This document shows, piece after piece, positions 60,400-64,000 of a stretch of 64,000 nucleotides of DNA; the stretch's first letter is position 1; each line of letters begins with the position of its first letter. The translations under genes and the position numbers were made by a program. Origin of the DNA: Lucinisca nassula (taxonomy: Eukaryota; Mollusca; Bivalvia; Lucinida; Lucinidae); assembly GCA_963580285.1 (NCBI GenBank), contig OY757023.1, positions 124,363,440-124,427,439 of the forward strand. Direction: 5' to 3'. The notes beneath the pieces were generated by a model, which saw only the letters and a list, made by a program, of their open reading frames with translations, ran no database searches and was not told the DNA's origin.

Positions 60400-61354
60400 A
60401 ACAAGAATCCCCCCCCCCCCCCCCCCCCCCCACAAAGGCTATGTTGCGCCTGTGGAGCGCAAAGTCACTAAACCATAAAATCTGGGCCAAGGGCAAACAT
60501 AGATGCTTGCATAAAAGTTGCCATTCCTAGATGCAAGCTTGTGCCAAGTATCATTAATGAAGCTGATAGTTCTTGAGAAATGAACTTAAACATTAGGTTG
60601 AACACTACAGTTGCAAGTGAGTGAAATGTGGAAATTAGGTCAAGGTCAAATATGGATCCTTGCATTATAGTCGTCATCCCTAGATATAAGTATGTACTAA
60701 GTATCATTATCTTAAAGTTCTTGAGAAATGAACTTGACTATTAGGGTAAACGCGAGGGTGGTCGCAATATTTCACAATGTCAGTGAACCATACAATGTAG
60801 GTCAAGGTCAAATATGGATGCTTGCGTTAAAGTTGCTATCCCTAGATGCAAATATGTACCAAGTTTCATAAATGATGCTCTTATAGTTGTTGAGAAATGA
60901 ACTTAAACATTAGGGTGAACGCTCGGGTGGTCGCAATACTTTAACAAGTCAGTGAACCATGAAATGTAGTTCAACATCAAATACGGATGCTTGCATTTAA
61001 GCTGCCGTTTGTACCAACTATCATTAATGAAGCTCTTATAGTTCTAGAGAAATCGACTGGACCATTAGGGTGAATGCTAGGGTGGTGGCAAATGTTGACA
61101 GCTTGACAAACGGATGGACAGACATTCTACATTTCGGGTTTAAGGGCTATTTCTTTTGTTATTTTCTTTTGTTTGGTTTGGGGGTAACGTCCTCAACCTT
61201 TTGTTTCGGAATAAATCTATTATTTTCCAATCATTTTCTATCGTTATCTATTGTTACACTAGCCCCTAAACCCTGAATGTTCGCCCTGGTGGACGAAAGG
61301 ACAGATGGAAAACCGGACTCGTACAGCCGGCCATGCTACCAGCAGGCGCAACAA
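60400..61354 (+). mobile_element. Tandem-repeat cassette, family c
   Basis: AACAAGAAT, a C tract of about 23 (60409-60431), GGCTATGTTGCGCCTGTGG, four units near 155 bp (TCAAGGTCAAATATGGATGC, GAACGCTCGGGTGGTCGCAA), GACAAACGGATGGACA, and the end CAGGCGCAACAAA. An insertion of about 140 bp seems to lie at 61130-61270. Another 5' part starts at 61380. Confidence 0.65.
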
Positions 61355-61639
61355 AAAGGGCTTTCAACCATCGTGTTTAAACAAGAATTCCGCCAAATGC
61401 TATGTTGGGCCCGTGGGGGTGCAAAGTCACTGAAACATGAATTCAAAGTCAAACATGGATGCTTGCATAAAAGTTGTCTTTTCCAGATGCAAGCTTGTAT
61501 AAAGTATCATAAATGAAGCTCTTATAGTTGTTGAGAAATTAACTTAAAACATTAGGGCAAACACTAGGGTTGGCGCAATAGTTCACTTAGTCAGTGAACC
61601 ATGAAACATAGGTCAAGCTCAAATATGCTTGCTTTGCTA

Positions 61640-62194
61640 CGCTTATGACTGGCTCCTAACCCTTTAAACACCATGAAAAACTGAATTTGAAAATTATGTC
61701 TATTTATGTCGCCTTTTGCATCTCCTTGCAGTCTCTTCAGACATACTTGTCATAACGAAAACAAACCTTTTAAAATACATTGACAATTTTACCAGCAATA
61801 AAATAAAATTTCCTTCTTTCTACTGATACTGCAACTGGCCACATTTGACCATCACTCACAGGTGTAAATTACATACACTCCATGTTTGTAGGATAAAAGC
61901 CTAAGCAGTAATAATGTAATTATGGCAGGGGTCTTTGACCTGCACATTGGATGATTCTCCCTGCACAGGGGGCCTCCATGTAATGTCCTGATCCAAAGGA
62001 TGGTGCACTTTGTGGCAGATATAATTTTTTGATATTTTTCTTATTTGTTCTCGGATGAGGCAGTTCTAACAAGTACACAATCTATTGTTTTGAGCAGAAA
62101 TAAGAAACATAATATATACCCCTGTAGACCCCAGTTTTACAATACAAAAGTGGTATTTAATGGGGTTTTATTCATATAGGTGTGTTTTTATGAT
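61640..62194. other. Mixed repeat fragments upstream of the first visible exon
   Basis: 61655-61740 resembles the F2 MITE start (AACCCTTTAAACACCATGA). 62030-62170 is the GAGGCAGTTCTAAC repeat. No exon for the missing SBNO N-terminal part is seen. Confidence 0.4.
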
Positions 62195-62440
62195 GTGCAT
62201 ACAGGCAAACAGTGTAAACCCTAATCAGACTGCTCCTAGACACACTGATCTAGGTCCACATTGTTTGCAACAATGGATTCTAACCCATAAAATGTCAATC
62301 ACGACAATTGTCATCTGCTTTGCCATCTGCAGGTTACCTTAAAAGTATTTTTTGCAAACAGTGTGGACTCAGATCAGACTGCTCCTACAGGAGCAGTCTG
62401 ATCTGGGCCCACATAAGTTTGCCTGCATGCAAAAATATTT
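62195..62440. mobile_element. Two F2 MITE fragments in opposite orientation
   Basis: 62200-62270 is a plus copy of the hairpin (AGGCAAACAGTGTAAACCCT). 62278-62440 is a reversed copy with CTAACCCATAAAATGTCAAT and a perfect hairpin GACTGCTCCTACAGGAGCAGTC. Confidence 0.65.
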
Positions 62441-62443
62441 TGA

Positions 62444-64000
62444 AACTAGAAATGTGTCCAGACGACACAGATGCCCCCGCCAAGGGCCCCGCCTCACCCC
62501 AAAAATCCATGTTGCAAAAAAAATTTCTAGATGTGTGACCTTGTCAGCAGGAACATTTGTGAGAAGTTATATTGAAATTGGTGAAAAAATGTAAGCGCTA
62601 GAGCAATGACAAAGTTTTTCTAAAAATAGCCACAGTGACCTTGACCTTGAAAGTCGAACTCGCTCGAGGTATTGTCATAAGGAACATTTGTGTGAAGTTA
62701 TATTGAAATCAGTGAAGAAATGTAGTCGCTAGAGCGATGACAAAGTTTTTCTAAAAATAGCCACAGTGACCTTGACCTTGAAAGTGGAACTTGCTAGAGA
62801 TATTGTCATAAGGAACATTTGTGTGAAGTAATATTGAAATTGGTGAAAAAATGTAAGCCCTAGAGCAATGACAAAGTTTTTCTAAAAATAGCCACAGTGA
62901 CCTTGACCTTGAAAGTCAAACTTGTTCGAGGTATTGTCATAAGGAACATTTGTGTGAAGTTATTTTGAAACCAGTGAAGAAATGCAGGTTCTACAGCGAC
63001 GACAAAGTTTTTTCTAAAAATAGCCACAGTGACCTTGACCTTGAAATTTGAAACAGCTCGAGATATTTTGATAAGGAACATTTGTGTGAAGTTATATTGA
63101 AATTGGTGAAGAAATGAAAGCGCTATAGCGATGACAAAGTTCTTCTAATAATAGCCACAGTGACCTTGACCTTGAGGTCTTGACCTTGAAAGTCAAACTC
63201 GCTCACAATATTGTCATTAAGGAACATTTGTGTGAAGTTATATTGAAATCAGTGAAGAAATATAGACGCTAGAGCCATGTTGTGCGAGGGGATAATTAAA
63301 AATTTATAAGTCTGTGACCTTGACCTTGAGCTCATGGGCATGGGTGGGGGTATCGCTGAATAAAATGGACAGGTATCTAACATCATACCAAATATCAACA
63401 CAATCCATTGCACGATTTGGAAAATATCAAATCTTAAAATATCTAATTAAAAATTTCTAAGTCTGTGACCTTGACCTTGAAGCCATAGGCATGAGTGGGG
63501 GTATTGCCAAATAAACATTTGGACCTGTATCTATCATCATAGCATACATAAGCCAAATCCATAATATAGTTTGGAAAATTTGAGCTCTTTAAAATCTTTC
63601 ACATTAAAATTGTCTAAGTCTGTGACCTTGACCTTGAGGTCATAGGCATGGGTGGGGGTATTGCTGAATAAAACATTCTACCTATATCTATCATCATATG
63701 AACCAAAGCCATCATAAAAGTTCAGGTTCTACCAGGTACAAATACCTTAACTGGAGTCTTTAACATCGAAAATTTCTAAGTCCATGACCTTGACCTTGAG
63801 GCCATGGGCATGGGTGGGGGTATCGCTGAATAAAACTTTGGACCTATATCTATAATCATACCAAATATGAACCAATTCCATCAAATGGTTTGGAACATAT
63901 GAGTTCTAAAATGTTCAAGTCTACCTGTTACAAAAACCTTAACCTGAGTCAACATTGAAAATTTCTAAGTCTGTGACCTTGACCTTGAGGTCACAGGCAT
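62444..64000 (+). mobile_element. Tandem-repeat cassette, GCCCCCG family, copy 2, cut by the window edge
   Basis: AACTAGAAATGTGTCC and CAGATGCCCCCGCC start. About six units near 130 bp (AGGAACATTTGTGTGAAGTT), then five of about 160-190 bp (GGTGGGGGTATTGCTGAATA). Nearly every unit holds TGACCTTGACCTT. The 3' hairpin is beyond the window. Confidence 0.72.

Noticed and set aside
60331..64000. Upstream SBNO exons with Walker A
   Set aside because: Only cassette and MITE sequence seen; no frame with the expected VSVSxDLxxDA block.

Overview
The window looks like animal nuclear DNA, most probably from a bivalve mollusc. The reasons are long introns, AT-rich sequence, no bacterial-style gene packing, several tRNA-derived SINE families, and many cassettes of about 110-180 bp tandem repeats carrying TGACCTTGACCTT, a style common in bivalve genomes. 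The species cannot be fixed from the sequence alone.

One protein-coding gene is supported. It lies on the minus strand and runs through almost the whole window, from 60330 down to 11271. Fourteen short internal exons (53-169 bp, 1271 nt, about 423 codons) were found by reading splice sites and checking that every junction keeps one open frame. The product is a strawberry notch (SBNO)-like P-loop NTPase of the SF2 helicase-like group. The exons carry the FDECHKAKN box (Walker B, motif II), the SATG motif III, an LGLWGEG segment, a VIGLQTTGE segment, an AEMTGRKGRVV segment and AIISDAAST. The 5' part with Walker A and the 3' part with the QxxGRxHR arginine finger and the stop codon lie outside the window. 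No other intact gene is seen; the only other coding remnant is a broken LINE reverse transcriptase tail at 45.3-45.8 kb.

Layout: 1-1.83 kb is an array of degenerate fold-back units. 2.0-3.84 kb is a tandem-repeat cassette. 3.84-11.25 kb is a mosaic of SINEs, MITEs and a 380-bp monomer, with no exon. From 11.27 to 60.33 kb the gene's exons sit in introns filled with repeats: a 36-bp minisatellite at 13.57-16.36 kb split by a TA-flanked transposon, a 137-bp tandem duplication over the 3' splice site at 28.0 kb, a second copy of the 2-kb cassette at 29.5-31.4 kb, a 23-bp minisatellite at 31.7-32.1 kb, and a 72-bp tandem array at 52.0-53.44 kb. That array is an amplified copy of the 3' half of the DECH exon with its splice donor. 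60.4-64 kb is again cassette DNA.

The most unusual signals are: (1) the amplified Walker-B half-exon directly downstream of its parent; (2) an intronic minisatellite whose every 36-bp unit carries a 3' and a 5' splice-site match on the gene's strand; (3) one central hairpin module shared by several MITE families with different termini; (4) two TA-flanked transposons with unrelated terminal repeats but a common core; and (5) a group of tandem-repeat cassettes that share a start motif (AACWAGA) and a 3' hairpin although their bodies differ.
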